From: an uncultured Pelagibacteraceae bacterium
GTDB taxonomy: Bacteria; Pseudomonadota; Alphaproteobacteria; Pelagibacterales; Pelagibacteraceae
Length of the DNA stretch: 62,500 bases
Reading direction: 5' to 3'
Assembly: GCA_902595635.1 (NCBI GenBank)
Contig: CACJQT010000006.1
Coordinates: forward strand, 1-62,500
Below the pieces are notes generated by a model. It was not told the DNA's origin. It did no database searches and saw only the letters and a list, made by a program, of their open reading frames with translations. The translations under genes and the position numbers were made by a program. This document shows, one piece after another, positions 9,138 through 16,978 of this stretch (positions are counted from its first letter, which is position 1; the number at the start of each line of letters is the position of its first letter).

Positions 9138-9376
9138 TATTTAATATTCTTCTTCTTTACTGGATCATACCCATGTCCCCCTCCTAAAAATTTTATAGGA
9201 TGACATGATAAAATTCTTTTAATGCCTTTGTAACAACCTTTCAAAACACCATATTCATTTAAACTATCGATAAAATACTCTGAACAGGTTGGAAGATACC
9301 TGCAATTATTACCAATAACTGGTGAAATGAAATATTTATAAAATTTAATTAAATATATTAATCCGTTTTTAATCAT
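9137..9376 (-). CDS. yidD: Membrane protein insertion efficiency factor YidD
   Basis: Small 79-residue membrane-associated helper of YidC. Recognised by the family core CRYLPTCSEYFIDSLNEYG, the later C-HPIKFLGGGHGYDPV segment, and the amphipathic N terminus. It lies between rnpA (2-base gap) and yidC (1-base overlap), the classic rpmH-rnpA-yidD-yidC order. Confidence 0.94.
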   Translation of the reverse strand: MIKNGLIYLIKFYKYFISPVIGNNCRYLPTCSEYFIDSLNEYGVLKGCYKGIKRILSCHPIKFLGGGHGYDPVKKKNIK

Positions 9377-9378
9377 TA

Positions 9379-9720
9379 CTATTTAATTCTTCTTAACTCA
9401 CTAAAAAGTTTTATTTTAATAAAATTATATTCATCATCTAAAACAGATTTTCTAGCAATTAATAAATAACTATAGTTAAGATTAATCTTAATTTTTCTTA
9501 AAGCCTCATTCATCATATTTCTTAATCTTCTTTTAATTTTATTTCTTATAACAGCTGTACCAATCTTTTTTTTTGTAATAAAACTTATATTAAAATATTT
9601 ATTACTTTTATTTTCTAATCTCCTGTAAAAAATTGTTGAATATCTATTTGAAATTTTTTTACCATTTAAAATAAATTTAAAATCCTCATTTTTGGATAAA
9701 CTTTTTAATTTAACCTGCAT
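9379..9720 (-). CDS. rnpA: Ribonuclease P protein component
   Basis: Protein subunit that helps RNase P RNA cleave 5' leaders from pre-tRNA. The 113-residue, highly basic protein contains the RNR motif RNKIKRRLRNMMNEA and a conserved ISFITKKKIGTAVIRN approach to it. Its ATG overlaps the rpmH stop by one base (TAATG), so translation is probably coupled to L34. RnpA would have to process the nearby tRNA-His and tRNA-Phe precursors. Confidence 0.93.
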   Translation of the reverse strand: MQVKLKSLSKNEDFKFILNGKKISNRYSTIFYRRLENKSNKYFNISFITKKKIGTAVIRNKIKRRLRNMMNEALRKIKINLNYSYLLIARKSVLDDEYNFIKIKLFSELRRIK

Positions 9721-9854
9721 TAAACAGTGAGTTTTTTTCTACCCTTACTTCTTCTTCTTCTAATTAGTTTTCTTCCACCTTTAGTCTTCATTTTAGACCT
9801 AAAACCATGCCTTCTTTTTCTCACTTTTTTACTAGGTTGATATGTACGTTTCAT
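9720..9854 (-). CDS. rpmH: 50S ribosomal protein L34
   Basis: A 44-residue basic protein: it starts [18 protein letters not shown] and ends SKGRKKLTV, the complete L34 pattern. ATG is at 9854-9852 and the stop overlaps the rnpA start by one base. It heads the rpmH-rnpA-yidD-yidC operon on the minus strand; the promoter must be in the 84-base spacer shared with the divergent gene at 9939. On that strand a possible -10 TATAAC is visible, but the -35 is weak. Confidence 0.97.
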   Translation of the reverse strand: MKRTYQPSKKVRKRRHGFRSKMKTKGGRKLIRRRRSKGRKKLTV

Positions 9855-9938
9855 ATTAAGGCTTCTTTTTTGTAAAATTTCGGTAGTTATACAATTTAAT
9901 GTATATAAGTACAGCGATTTTTAATAAATTAGAACAAA

Positions 9939-10655
9939 ATGGAAAACGAAAATAAATTAAAAATTATTCTCGGTATTATATATCTTTCCATAGTTACTGG
10001 CTTTTTGTTGGTTTTTTTTAGCTATTTCTCATTTGATGACTTTTCAAGTTTTGAACTTATTAAAAATAATAGAGATAAACTAAATGATGTCAAAAATTCC
10101 AATCTTTTAATTGCTAGCATATTGTTTTTTATTGGAGTGATTATTTGGGTAATGCTATTGGGATTTGGTTCGCCAGTTTTTTTAGTTGGAGGATTCGTAT
10201 TTGGGAAATGGATAGGGACAATCCTTGTAGTATTTGGTTTATCTTCTGGTGCAACGCTTTTATATATTTGTGCAAATTATTTTTTTAGAGATATAATTAA
10301 AAAAAAATTTTCTTCAAAGTTTTCTAACCTTACTGAAAAATTTAAAAAAAATGAATTTACTTTTTTTCTAATATATAGATTTGTTGGTGGTATACCTTTT
10401 TTTATTTCAAACATTTTGCCAATTTTATTTAATGTCAAGATTAGAAATTTCTTTTTTGGATCTGTTATTGGGATGACGCCACAGTTGTTTGTTGGGGCCT
10501 CACTTGGTGCAGGCCTAAACAAACTAATTGAAAACAATCAAGAACTTCCAAGTATATTTGATATAATTTTAACTCCAGATATTTATGTGCCAATAATTGG
10601 TATGATAATCCTAGTTTTAATTGGATTTATAATCAGAAAAAAATTCTACAAATAA
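9939..10655 (+). CDS. TVP38/TMEM64-family (VTT domain, DedA-like) membrane protein
   Basis: A 238-residue polytopic inner-membrane protein: TM helix near 8-28, another near 58-80, the re-entrant GSPVFLVGGFVFGKW region near 87-101, then a cytoplasmic lysine-rich stretch, a YRFVGGIPFFISN motif and a GMTPQLFVGASLG motif, with a final TM at about 210-232. These are the VTT/SNARE-associated domain hallmarks. Relatives include DedA proteins and eukaryotic TMEM41/TMEM64 scramblases; lipid transport or scrambling is plausible but unproven. It is divergent from rpmH and followed by tRNA-Thr on the opposite strand. Confidence 0.85.
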   Translation: MENENKLKIILGIIYLSIVTGFLLVFFSYFSFDDFSSFELIKNNRDKLNDVKNSNLLIASILFFIGVIIWVMLLGFGSPVFLVGGFVFGKWIGTILVVFGLSSGATLLYICANYFFRDIIKKKFSSKFSNLTEKFKKNEFTFFLIYRFVGGIPFFISNILPILFNVKIRNFFFGSVIGMTPQLFVGASLGAGLNKLIENNQELPSIFDIILTPDIYVPIIGMIILVLIGFIIRKKFYK

Positions 10656-10656
10656 C

Positions 10657-10730
10657 TGGTGCCCTCACCCAGAATTGAACTGGGAACTCATCCTTACCAT
10701 GGATGTGTTATACCATTTAACTATGAGGGC
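10657..10730 (-). tRNA. tRNA-Thr (GGT)
   Basis: Read on the minus strand: acceptor GCCCTCA pairs perfectly with TGAGGGC, discriminator A, then encoded CCA. The D stem is short (GTT/AAC) with loop AAATGGTAT. The anticodon stem is CATCC/GGATG with loop ATGGTAA, giving anticodon GGT. The T stem is CCCAG/CTGGG with loop TTCAATT. It stands alone between two plus-strand genes, with its 3' end 1 base after the VTT-domain gene stop. Confidence 0.93.
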
Positions 10731-10825
10731 ATTTTTTAATTATAATTAGTGTATAAAATTGTTTTTTTCAAATAATTGCCTTAATTTTTTACAAAAATCA
10801 GGTATACGTAAATTAGGTAAATGAT

Positions 10826-11023
10826 ATGGGAATTCACTACGATTATAAATCGACAAGAGGAGCTAAGGCTATGGAGAAGCAAGCTAAAAGAGAAAAAAAG
10901 CTTGCTGAAAAAAGAGCAAAAAAAATAGCCAAACAAGGTGAGCCCAAAATACCAGAGGATAAAACAATACCAATCGATCAAGTAATAACTCTGGATCACC
11001 TTACTAATCCAGATAAAAAGTAA
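10826..11023 (+). CDS. Small highly charged protein of unknown function
   Basis: A 65-residue protein: a short GIHYDYKSTRGAKAMEK start, a very basic helical middle (KREKKLAEKRAKKIAKQ) and an acidic/proline tail (PIDQVITLDHLTNPDKK). No domain is recognised; RNA or ribosome binding would fit the charge, but that is a guess. It heads a tight run with the 33-residue gene and dcd, and no Shine-Dalgarno sequence is obvious. The coding-like composition and neat spacing suggest a real gene. Confidence 0.6.
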   Translation: MGIHYDYKSTRGAKAMEKQAKREKKLAEKRAKKIAKQGEPKIPEDKTIPIDQVITLDHLTNPDKK

Positions 11024-11028
11024 TTAAA

Positions 11029-11130
11029 ATGGACAGGAAGAAGGATAAAAAAGCTAAACTCGAGGAAGCTTTGCGTAAAAACTTAAGAAAAAGAAAAATC
11101 TTTCAAAAAAAAAATAAAAAAAATAAATAA
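11029..11130 (+). CDS. Very small basic protein (33 aa)
   Basis: ATG at 11029 to TAA at 11128-11130, directly abutting the dcd ATG. The product begins MDRKKDKKAKLEEALRKNL and continues with an Arg/Lys run. The core pattern (L-x2-AL-R-x-NL-R-x-RK) resembles tiny proteins found near murA/hisD in other Alphaproteobacteria, recalled from memory. Perfect packing between the previous stop (5 bases before) and dcd supports translation. Function unknown; nucleic-acid binding is possible. Confidence 0.55.
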   Translation: MDRKKDKKAKLEEALRKNLRKRKIFQKKNKKNK

Positions 11131-11685
11131 ATGTCAGTGCAATCAGATAAGTGGATAATCAAAATGGCTAAAGAACAAGCAATGATTTCACCATTTGAGG
11201 ATAAACAAATAAGGGAAGGAAAAATTTCATTTGGTGTTTCTTCATATGGGTACGATGCGAGAGTATCTAATGAGTTTAAAATATTTACTAATGTTAACTC
11301 TGAAATTGTAGATCCAAAAAACTTTAAACCAACAAATTTTGTAACAAAAGAATCTGACGAATGTATTATTCCACCAAATTCTTTTGTTTTAGCAAGAACA
11401 GTTGAATATTTTAAAATTCCTAGCGATGTTTTAGTTATTTGTCTAGGTAAATCTACTTATGCCAGATGCGGAATAATTGTTAATGTGACACCTTTGGAAC
11501 CAGGATGGGAAGGTCATGTGACCCTTGAATTTTCTAACACAACTCCATTACCAGCAAAAATATATGCAAATGAGGGTGTAGCTCAATTTATATTTTTAAA
11601 AGGGAATGAGAAACCTGATGTTTCATATGCCGATAGAAAAGGAAAATATATGGGCCAAAAAGGAGTAACGCTCCCCAAAATTTAA
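11131..11685 (+). CDS. dcd: dCTP deaminase
   Basis: Deaminates dCTP to dUTP, feeding dUMP and thymidylate synthesis. The 184-residue trimeric dUTPase-fold enzyme shows [25 protein letters not shown] and [12 protein letters not shown], which contains the catalytic Glu. The start abuts the stop of the preceding small gene and murA follows after 1 base. No dUTPase domain fusion is present, so this is the monofunctional form rather than the archaeal-like bifunctional one, as far as the sequence shows. Confidence 0.95.
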   Translation: MSVQSDKWIIKMAKEQAMISPFEDKQIREGKISFGVSSYGYDARVSNEFKIFTNVNSEIVDPKNFKPTNFVTKESDECIIPPNSFVLARTVEYFKIPSDVLVICLGKSTYARCGIIVNVTPLEPGWEGHVTLEFSNTTPLPAKIYANEGVAQFIFLKGNEKPDVSYADRKGKYMGQKGVTLPKI

Positions 11686-11686
11686 A

Positions 11687-12949
11687 ATGGATAAATTTAA
11701 AATTAGTGGTCCCTCCAAGATCAGAGGAGAAGTATCAATTTCTGGAAGTAAAAATGCTGCTCTACCAATACTTGCTGCAACTTTACTATTTGATAAAAAT
11801 GTAACAATTAAAAATCTTCCACGCGTTAAAGATATAGATACAATGCTTAATTTGCTAAAATCACTAGGAAGAAAAATTAGCTTTAAAAATAATAAAAAAA
11901 TCGCAACAATCTCAAAAGGTAAAAAAAATAATTTTTTTGCACCTTATTCTCTAGTTAAAACAATGAGAGCGGGAATTTTAGTTCTTGGTCCTTTATTGGC
12001 AAAAAATAAAAAAGCAAAAGTAAGCAGCCCTGGTGGTTGCAGTATAGGAGTAAGACCAATAGATATACATTTAAAAGCTATATCAAAGTTAGGAGTCAAA
12101 ATACAAATTGAAAAAGGATATGTTAATGCAAAAGCTCAAGAAGGATTAGTAGGTACTGAAATAAGATTTTCAAAAATATCAGTTGGAGCTACCGAAAATT
12201 CAATTCTTGCTGCTTGTCTTGCAAAAGGAATAACAACAATAAAGAATTGCGCGATAGAACCTGAGATAAAAGATCTGACAAATTTTCTCAAAACAGCTGG
12301 TGCCAAGATTAAATGGATTGGTAAAAGAACTTTAAAAATAGTGGGTGTTAAAACATTAAAAAGTACAACTTACTCAATCATGAATGATAGAATTGAAGCA
12401 GGCACTTTTTGTGTTGCAGCATGTTTGAATGGTGGAAAATTAAAAATTAAAAACTTTGAGCCAAAAATTATCAATACAGAGATAAATTTACTTAAGAAAA
12501 TTGGTGCAAAAATAAAAACCACAAAAAATACAATTCAAATAAAGGGGCCGAAAAAAATTAGAAGTTTAGATTTTTTAAAAACTGGTGAATATCCAAACTT
12601 CCCAACTGATTTGCAAGCTCAAATTATGGTATTATTAACTAAAGCAAACGGGAAAAGCACAATAGAAGAAAATATATTTGAAAACAGATTCATGCATGTC
12701 CCAGAATTAAAAAGATTAGGTGCAAAAATAAATATTAAAGGAAACAAGGCAATTATTGAAGGAACTGATAATCTTGAGGGAGCCGAATTAATGTCTAGTG
12801 ACTTAAGAGCATCAGTAGCTTTGGTTTTAGCAGCTTTTATTTCGAGAGGAACATCTATTATAAATAGAGTATATCATTTAGACCGTGGTTACGAAAAAAT
12901 TGAAAATAAATTAAAAAAAATCGGAGTAAAAATTAAAAGAATATCTTAG
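11687..12949 (+). CDS. murA: UDP-N-acetylglucosamine 1-carboxyvinyltransferase (MurA)
   Basis: First committed step of peptidoglycan synthesis: transfers enolpyruvate from PEP to UDP-GlcNAc. Two inverse alpha/beta domains over 420 residues; Lys22-Asn23 in SGSKNAALP; the fosfomycin-reactive Cys118 in SPGGCSIGVRP; the C-terminal DLRASVALVLAA and YHLDRGYEKIE motifs are present. One base separates it from dcd, and its stop overlaps the GTG of the DUF2948 gene. The retained Cys predicts fosfomycin binding. Confidence 0.96.
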   Translation: MDKFKISGPSKIRGEVSISGSKNAALPILAATLLFDKNVTIKNLPRVKDIDTMLNLLKSLGRKISFKNNKKIATISKGKKNNFFAPYSLVKTMRAGILVLGPLLAKNKKAKVSSPGGCSIGVRPIDIHLKAISKLGVKIQIEKGYVNAKAQEGLVGTEIRFSKISVGATENSILAACLAKGITTIKNCAIEPEIKDLTNFLKTAGAKIKWIGKRTLKIVGVKTLKSTTYSIMNDRIEAGTFCVAACLNGGKLKIKNFEPKIINTEINLLKKIGAKIKTTKNTIQIKGPKKIRSLDFLKTGEYPNFPTDLQAQIMVLLTKANGKSTIEENIFENRFMHVPELKRLGAKINIKGNKAIIEGTDNLEGAELMSSDLRASVALVLAAFISRGTSIINRVYHLDRGYEKIENKLKKIGVKIKRIS

Positions 12950-13341
12950 TGAATAGTTTTTTAAAGAAAGTAATCGCTCAATCACCAGATGACTTACAAA
13001 TCATATCAGCAATATGTGCAGAATCTAAAGTCAAAATTTCTGATATAAAATATTTACCATCTACGAAAATTTTTTTACTTTCTGTTTTAAGAATTGATAA
13101 AGAAACAAAAAATGACAAACCTATTAATAGTGTTGTAAAATTTGAATTTATTGAGAGTTCAAAATCAAAAAACATTGACCAGTCTAATACAAATTTAACT
13201 TTAGAGCTATTTGCAATTGAAATTTTTAAAAAAAAGGAAAATTTTGAAATAGTTCTGTTATTTTCAAAAAATGGAATTATAACACTTTCCACAGAAGTTG
13301 TTGATGTAACATTGGAGGATCAAAAAATTAAAAATGATTAA
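12949..13341 (+). CDS. DUF2948 family protein
   Basis: A 130-residue protein starting at GTG 12949, overlapping the murA stop by one base. It opens FLKKVIAQSPDDLQIISA, characteristic of the DUF2948 family found between murA and hisD in Alphaproteobacteria. The body has alternating beta-like hydrophobic stretches and a central acidic/asparagine linker. No catalytic residues are apparent. It overlaps hisD by 8 bases. Position is the strongest support; function unknown. Confidence 0.75.
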   Translation: MNSFLKKVIAQSPDDLQIISAICAESKVKISDIKYLPSTKIFLLSVLRIDKETKNDKPINSVVKFEFIESSKSKNIDQSNTNLTLELFAIEIFKKKENFEIVLLFSKNGIITLSTEVVDVTLEDQKIKND

Positions 13342-14596
13342 GTTTTTAGACGCTAAAAGTAAAAATTATCAAACTAAATTAATGAAATTTTTGGATTCAA
13401 GAAGGTCCGGAAAAAATATTGATACAACTATAGTAAAAAGAATTCTAAAAGATGTAAAAGTAAACAAGAACAAGGCGTTGTTAAAATACGAAAAAAAATT
13501 TAGCAATAACAATTCGATAGAAATTAGGGATAATGAGTTAAAAACTTCAATTAAATCTTTAGATAAAAAAATAAAAAAATCAATTGATTTAGCATATAAT
13601 AGGATTTTCAATTTTCATAAAAAACAGCTTAGAAAAAATATTTTTTATAAGGATAAATATAACAATAAGCTTGCTTATAAATTTTTGCCATTACAGTCTG
13701 TAGGAATTTATGTCCCTGCAAACTTACCCTCAACATTGCTTATGAATTCTATACCAGCCAAGATTGCTGGTGTTAAAAGAATTGTTTTGGCCAACCCCAA
13801 ACTTAATGGAAAATTAAATCCAGCTGTTTTATATGCTGCACAAAAAGTGGGAATTAATGAAATATATTCAATGGGTGGTGCACAGGCTATTGCAAGTTTA
13901 GCATATATTCAAAAAGTTAATAAAATTGTTGGACCTGGAAATATTTTTGTTGCTGCAGCTAAAAAAGAATTATTCGGTCAGGTTGGTATAGAATCTATGG
14001 TAGCTGGTCCTTCAGAAATAACAATTTTAGCAGATAATAAAACTAAAATAGAAAATGTGATCACATCAATGATAGGTCAAGCAGAACATGATGAAAATTC
14101 GCAGTGTATTCTTATTTCAAAAGATTTAAAGTTGATAAAAGAATTTCAAAAAAAAATTAAAGAAAAAATAAAAAAATTACCAAGAAGATCAATTGCTTTT
14201 AAAAGTCTTAAAAATAATGGTTTAGCAATTCTTGCAAAAAAAAATTCAGATATAATTAATTCAATAAATGAAATAGCTCCAGAGCATTTAGAAATAAATA
14301 TTTCAAAACCAAATAAAATAATTAATAAAGTAATTAATGTTGGAAGTGTTTGTATTGGTAAATATTCTCCCATGGCAGTCACAGACTATAATGCTGGTAC
14401 AAATCATGTCTTACCAACTTTTGGGTCTGCAAAGTTTGCGTCAGGATTGAACGTTAACGAATTTTATAAAAAAATTAGCTATATAACTCTATCTAAAAAA
14501 GGTGTTGAGAAAATAGGAGAATCCGCTACATATCTCGCAGAGTATGAAGAATTATATGGTCATGCTTTAAGTATAAGATCAAGAATGAGGAGATAA
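13334..14596 (+). CDS. hisD: Histidinol dehydrogenase
   Basis: Oxidises histidinol to histidine in two NAD-dependent steps. Visible are [20 protein letters not shown], the [16 protein letters not shown] segment, [11 protein letters not shown], and the zinc/catalytic region [20 protein letters not shown] and a late H in ELYGHAL. The length of 420 is typical. The GTKIxY-type substrate residues are intact. It overlaps the DUF2948 gene; infA follows after 4 bases. Other histidine genes here are hisZ and hisG, so the pathway is split across loci. Confidence 0.96.
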   Translation: MIKFLDAKSKNYQTKLMKFLDSRRSGKNIDTTIVKRILKDVKVNKNKALLKYEKKFSNNNSIEIRDNELKTSIKSLDKKIKKSIDLAYNRIFNFHKKQLRKNIFYKDKYNNKLAYKFLPLQSVGIYVPANLPSTLLMNSIPAKIAGVKRIVLANPKLNGKLNPAVLYAAQKVGINEIYSMGGAQAIASLAYIQKVNKIVGPGNIFVAAAKKELFGQVGIESMVAGPSEITILADNKTKIENVITSMIGQAEHDENSQCILISKDLKLIKEFQKKIKEKIKKLPRRSIAFKSLKNNGLAILAKKNSDIINSINEIAPEHLEINISKPNKIINKVINVGSVCIGKYSPMAVTDYNAGTNHVLPTFGSAKFASGLNVNEFYKKISYITLSKKGVEKIGESATYLAEYEELYGHALSIRSRMRR

Positions 14597-14600
14597 TAAT

Positions 14601-14816
14601 TTGAGTAAACAGGATACGTTGGAGTTTGAAGGTGTAGTAACAGATCTTCTTCCTAATGCTATGTTTAGAGTTAAACTAGACAACGGTCATAACGTTACAG
14701 CTCACACAGCAGGTAAACTCAGAAAAAATCGTATTCGTGTTTTACAAGGCGATAGAGTAAAATTAGAAGTTTCTCCATACGATTTATCAAAGGGTCGTAT
14801 AATTTTTAGATCTTAA
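14601..14816 (+). CDS. infA: Translation initiation factor IF-1
   Basis: A 71-residue S1/OB-fold protein that occupies the ribosomal A site during initiation. The sequence is near-canonical: [34 protein letters not shown] and [10 protein letters not shown]. The start codon is TTG at 14601, which gives the standard [12 protein letters not shown] terminus. A rare start in an initiation-factor gene may lower expression or serve autoregulation (inference). It is followed immediately by tRNA-Phe, 3 bases after the stop. Confidence 0.97.
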   Translation: MSKQDTLEFEGVVTDLLPNAMFRVKLDNGHNVTAHTAGKLRKNRIRVLQGDRVKLEVSPYDLSKGRIIFRS

Positions 14817-14819
14817 TAT

Positions 14820-14895
14820 GGCTTCGTAGCTCAGTTGGTAGAGCAGAGCCCTGAAAAGGCTTGTGTCGCTGGTTCGAGTCCCGCCGAAGCCACCA
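14820..14895 (+). tRNA. tRNA-Phe (GAA)
   Basis: Acceptor GGCTTCG pairs with CGAAGCC, discriminator A and encoded CCA. D stem GCTC/GAGC; anticodon stem GAGCC/GGCTT (one G-U) with loop CTGAAAA, anticodon GAA; T loop TTCGAGT. Only 3 bases separate it from the infA stop, so it is probably released from the infA transcript or uses a promoter inside infA. Confidence 0.96.
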
Positions 14896-14981
14896 CTCTC
14901 ATGTGGTATTAATATCCATCATTATGCTTGCATTCAAAATTAAAATCTAATACCTATCCATCAGCTATTTATAGCTAATTA

Positions 14982-14987
14982 TATAAT
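14982..14987 (+). promoter_or_regulatory. Possible -10 element of the cold-shock gene
   Basis: A consensus TATAAT lies 23 bases before the csp ATG and would start transcription near 14994, giving a leader of about 17 bases. No good -35 is visible. Just upstream, AGCTAT-TT-ATAGCT (14963-14976) is a small hairpin. The short leader argues against a long E. coli cspA-type thermosensor. Confidence 0.35.
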
Positions 14988-15010
14988 AACAAAGAAAGAG
15001 TAACTAAAGT

Positions 15011-15223
15011 ATGAGTACATTAAAAGGCAAAGTAAAGTGGTTCAACGGTAAGAAGGGCTACGGTTTTATTGAAAGAGAAGACGGAGAAAAAGATTGTTTC
15101 GTTCATGCGAGCGCAGTTAGAGAAGCTGGGCTAAGATTTTTGAATGAAAATGATGCTATAGAATTCGAAATTCAAGATGGCGAAAAAGGTCCAAGCGCTG
15201 TAAATTTGAAAAAATTAGGTTAA
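15011..15223 (+). CDS. Cold-shock domain protein (CspA family)
   Basis: A 70-residue single-stranded nucleic-acid-binding OB protein. RNP-1 is KGYGFIER and RNP-2 DCFVHAS; the N-terminal [12 protein letters not shown] is canonical. It likely acts as an RNA chaperone or antiterminator. It is monocistronic: 115 bases after tRNA-Phe, then a 243-base spacer before tRNA-His. Both flanks contain the 10-mer TGCTTGCATT (14925-14934 and 15304-15313). Confidence 0.95.
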   Translation: MSTLKGKVKWFNGKKGYGFIEREDGEKDCFVHASAVREAGLRFLNENDAIEFEIQDGEKGPSAVNLKKLG

Positions 15224-15252
15224 TAAAATTTAATTCATCAAAAATATTTGTA

Positions 15253-15288
15253 TAGGAATAGAATATGTTGAAAACATAGCTATTCCTG
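15253..15288 (+). ncRNA. Strong hairpin downstream of csp (possible structured RNA or 3'UTR element)
   Basis: GGAATAG at 15255-15261 pairs perfectly with CTATTCC at 15280-15286, and inside it TATGTT/AACATA closes a GAA triloop. There is no U-tract directly after, so it is not a simple terminator. A second hairpin, GCTGGC/GCTAGC around TGCAC (15393-15409), is followed by an AT-rich tail. The 243-base spacer (15224-15466) is the longest protein-free spacer outside the rRNA operon. An sRNA or an mRNA-stability element is possible. Confidence 0.4.
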
Positions 15289-15448
15289 TGCAAAGCCTTT
15301 TCTTGCTTGCATTTAAAAAAAAAAATGCTAATTACACATCAATGAATAAATTCGTTATTATTAACAGAGAAACTCACAGACATCATTTTCATGCTGGCTG
15401 CACGCTAGCTATTTAATTATTTATAAATTTTATTTTATCCACATTTAG

Positions 15449-15454
15449 TATAAA
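15449..15454 (+). promoter_or_regulatory. Probable -10 of tRNA-His/hisS
   Basis: TATAAA 13 bases upstream of tRNA-His position 1 would start transcription around 15461, leaving a leader of about 6 bases. A perfect DnaA-box 9-mer TTATCCACA (15435-15443) lies between the -10 and where the -35 should be. The -35 is weak. Confidence 0.35.
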
Positions 15455-15466
15455 ACAATAGAAGGA

Positions 15467-15543
15467 GCACGGGTAGCTCAGTTGGTTAGAGCAGCGGTTT
15501 GTGGAACCGAAGGTCGACAGTTCGAATCTGTCCCCGTGTACCA
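15467..15543 (+). tRNA. tRNA-His (GTG), non-canonical: no G-1, U72, A73
   Basis: Acceptor GCACGGG pairs with CCCGTGT, so the first pair is G1:U72; the discriminator is A73, followed by encoded CCA. The base before G1 is A, so no templated G-1 exists, and there is no C73 to pair with it. Anticodon loop TTGTGGA gives GTG. T stem GACAG/CTGTC. Standard bacterial tRNA-His has G-1:C73. G1:U72/A73 without G-1 is the form described for Caulobacter and related Alphaproteobacteria. hisS begins 4 bases after the CCA. Confidence 0.95.
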
Positions 15544-15547
15544 AAAA

Positions 15548-16978
15548 ATGAATAAAGAAAAAAAATTGTCAGCTAACACCCCTTCAGGTTTTGTTGACAG
15601 ATACGGTAAAGAATTAGCACTAAAAGAAAATTTAATTGCTAAGATTGAAGAAAATTTTTTAAAATTTGGTTTTTCTAAGTTAGAAACTCCTAGTTTTGAA
15701 ATATCAGAAAATATTGGAAAATTTTTACCAGATGAGGATAGACCAAGTTCTGGTGTATTTGGTTTTCAAGAGGAAAATGAAAGTTGGATATCATTAAGGT
15801 ATGATTTAACTGCACCATTAGCAAGATACGTATCTCAAAATTATTTAAATATCTCAAATCCTTTTAAAAGATATCAAATCGGTAATGTATGGCGAAATGA
15901 GAAACCTGGTCCTGGAAGATTTAGAGAGTTTACTCAAGCCGATTGTGATATTGTTGGATCTAATAATTCTTTAGCAGATTCTGAGATGTGTAATCTTTTA
16001 GCTGACACATTATATTTCTGTGGTTTAGAAAAAAATCAATATCAAATCAAATTAAGTAATAGAAAATTAATTCAAGGACTTATTGAAAATTTGAAAATTT
16101 CAGATGATAGACAACAACTTACTATTTTAAGAGCCATTGATAAACTTGATAGAGTTGGAACCGATGGCGTTAAACAATTGCTGACAACAGGACGTGAAGA
16201 CAAGTCTGGTGATAAAACTATTGGAGCAAACCTCTCTGATGATCAAGCTCAAGAAATAATTAGTTTTATTAATATGAAATCTTTAGATGAAATTAAGTTA
16301 GCTATACCAAACAAACTAGTTGAAGATGGTGTTGATGAATTAAATAAAGTATTAGATGGATTAAATTATTCATCCAATTTTGATCAAATAATTTTTTCAC
16401 CTGAAGTTATTAGAGGACTTGAATATTACGATGGCCCGATATTTGAGGCAAATTTAACATTTAAAGTAAAAAATCAAAAAAACCAAGAAGTGGAGTTTGG
16501 CTCAGTTGGTGGAGGTGGAAGATATAATTCTTTAGTTTCACGATTTAAAAAAGTAGACTTGTCTGCAACAGGTGTATCCATAGGGCTTGATCGTTTGCTA
16601 TACGCATTAGTTCAGTTAAACAAAATCGAGGTAAAAAATAATTCTCCAATAATAATATGTGTTTTAGATAAAAAATATCTCTCTAACTATTATGAATTGT
16701 TATCACAACTTAGAAATCAAAATATAAGATCTGAAATTTATCTAGGGGACTCAGGTTTAAAATCTCAGTTGAAATATGCAGATAAAAGGAATTCACCAGC
16801 TGTAATTCTTTGTGGGGAGAATGAATTTAAAAATAATAAAATTACAATAAAAAAATTAAATTCAAACTTAGACGAAACATCAAAAAATTTATCTAGAGAA
16901 GAGTGGAAAAAATCTGAAAATACTCAAATTACATTTGATAAGGAGAACCTGATTGATGAAATCAAAAAACTTATCTGA
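15548..16978 (+). CDS. hisS: Histidyl-tRNA synthetase (divergent alphaproteobacterial type)
   Basis: Charges tRNA-His. The open frame extends upstream through the tRNA, but the real start is ATG 15548 (476 residues). Class II features: motif 2 region NVWRNEKPGPGRFREFTQAD; histidine-A motif as RGLEYYDGP instead of RGLDYY; histidine-B as SVGGGGRYNSL; motif 3 GVSIGLDRLL; then the anticodon-binding domain (about 385-476). RGLEYY plus GGGGRY fits, from memory, the divergent HisRS lineage that charges G-1-less tRNA-His. It directly follows its cognate tRNA. The 3' end overlaps hisZ by 23 bases. Confidence 0.95.
   Translation: MNKEKKLSANTPSGFVDRYGKELALKENLIAKIEENFLKFGFSKLETPSFEISENIGKFLPDEDRPSSGVFGFQEENESWISLRYDLTAPLARYVSQNYLNISNPFKRYQIGNVWRNEKPGPGRFREFTQADCDIVGSNNSLADSEMCNLLADTLYFCGLEKNQYQIKLSNRKLIQGLIENLKISDDRQQLTILRAIDKLDRVGTDGVKQLLTTGREDKSGDKTIGANLSDDQAQEIISFINMKSLDEIKLAIPNKLVEDGVDELNKVLDGLNYSSNFDQIIFSPEVIRGLEYYDGPIFEANLTFKVKNQKNQEVEFGSVGGGGRYNSLVSRFKKVDLSATGVSIGLDRLLYALVQLNKIEVKNNSPIIICVLDKKYLSNYYELLSQLRNQNIRSEIYLGDSGLKSQLKYADKRNSPAVILCGENEFKNNKITIKKLNSNLDETSKNLSREEWKKSENTQITFDKENLIDEIKKLI

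Noticed and set aside
10781..10999. 72-residue hydrophobic minus-strand ORF
   Set aside because: Complement of the Lys-rich small gene; hydrophobic only because AAA codons read as Phe on the other strand. The same explains most minus-strand shadows in this window.
15482..15547. N-terminal extension of hisS through the tRNA-His gene
   Set aside because: The 22 extra residues are read-through of tRNA sequence; ATG 15548 gives the normal HisRS start.
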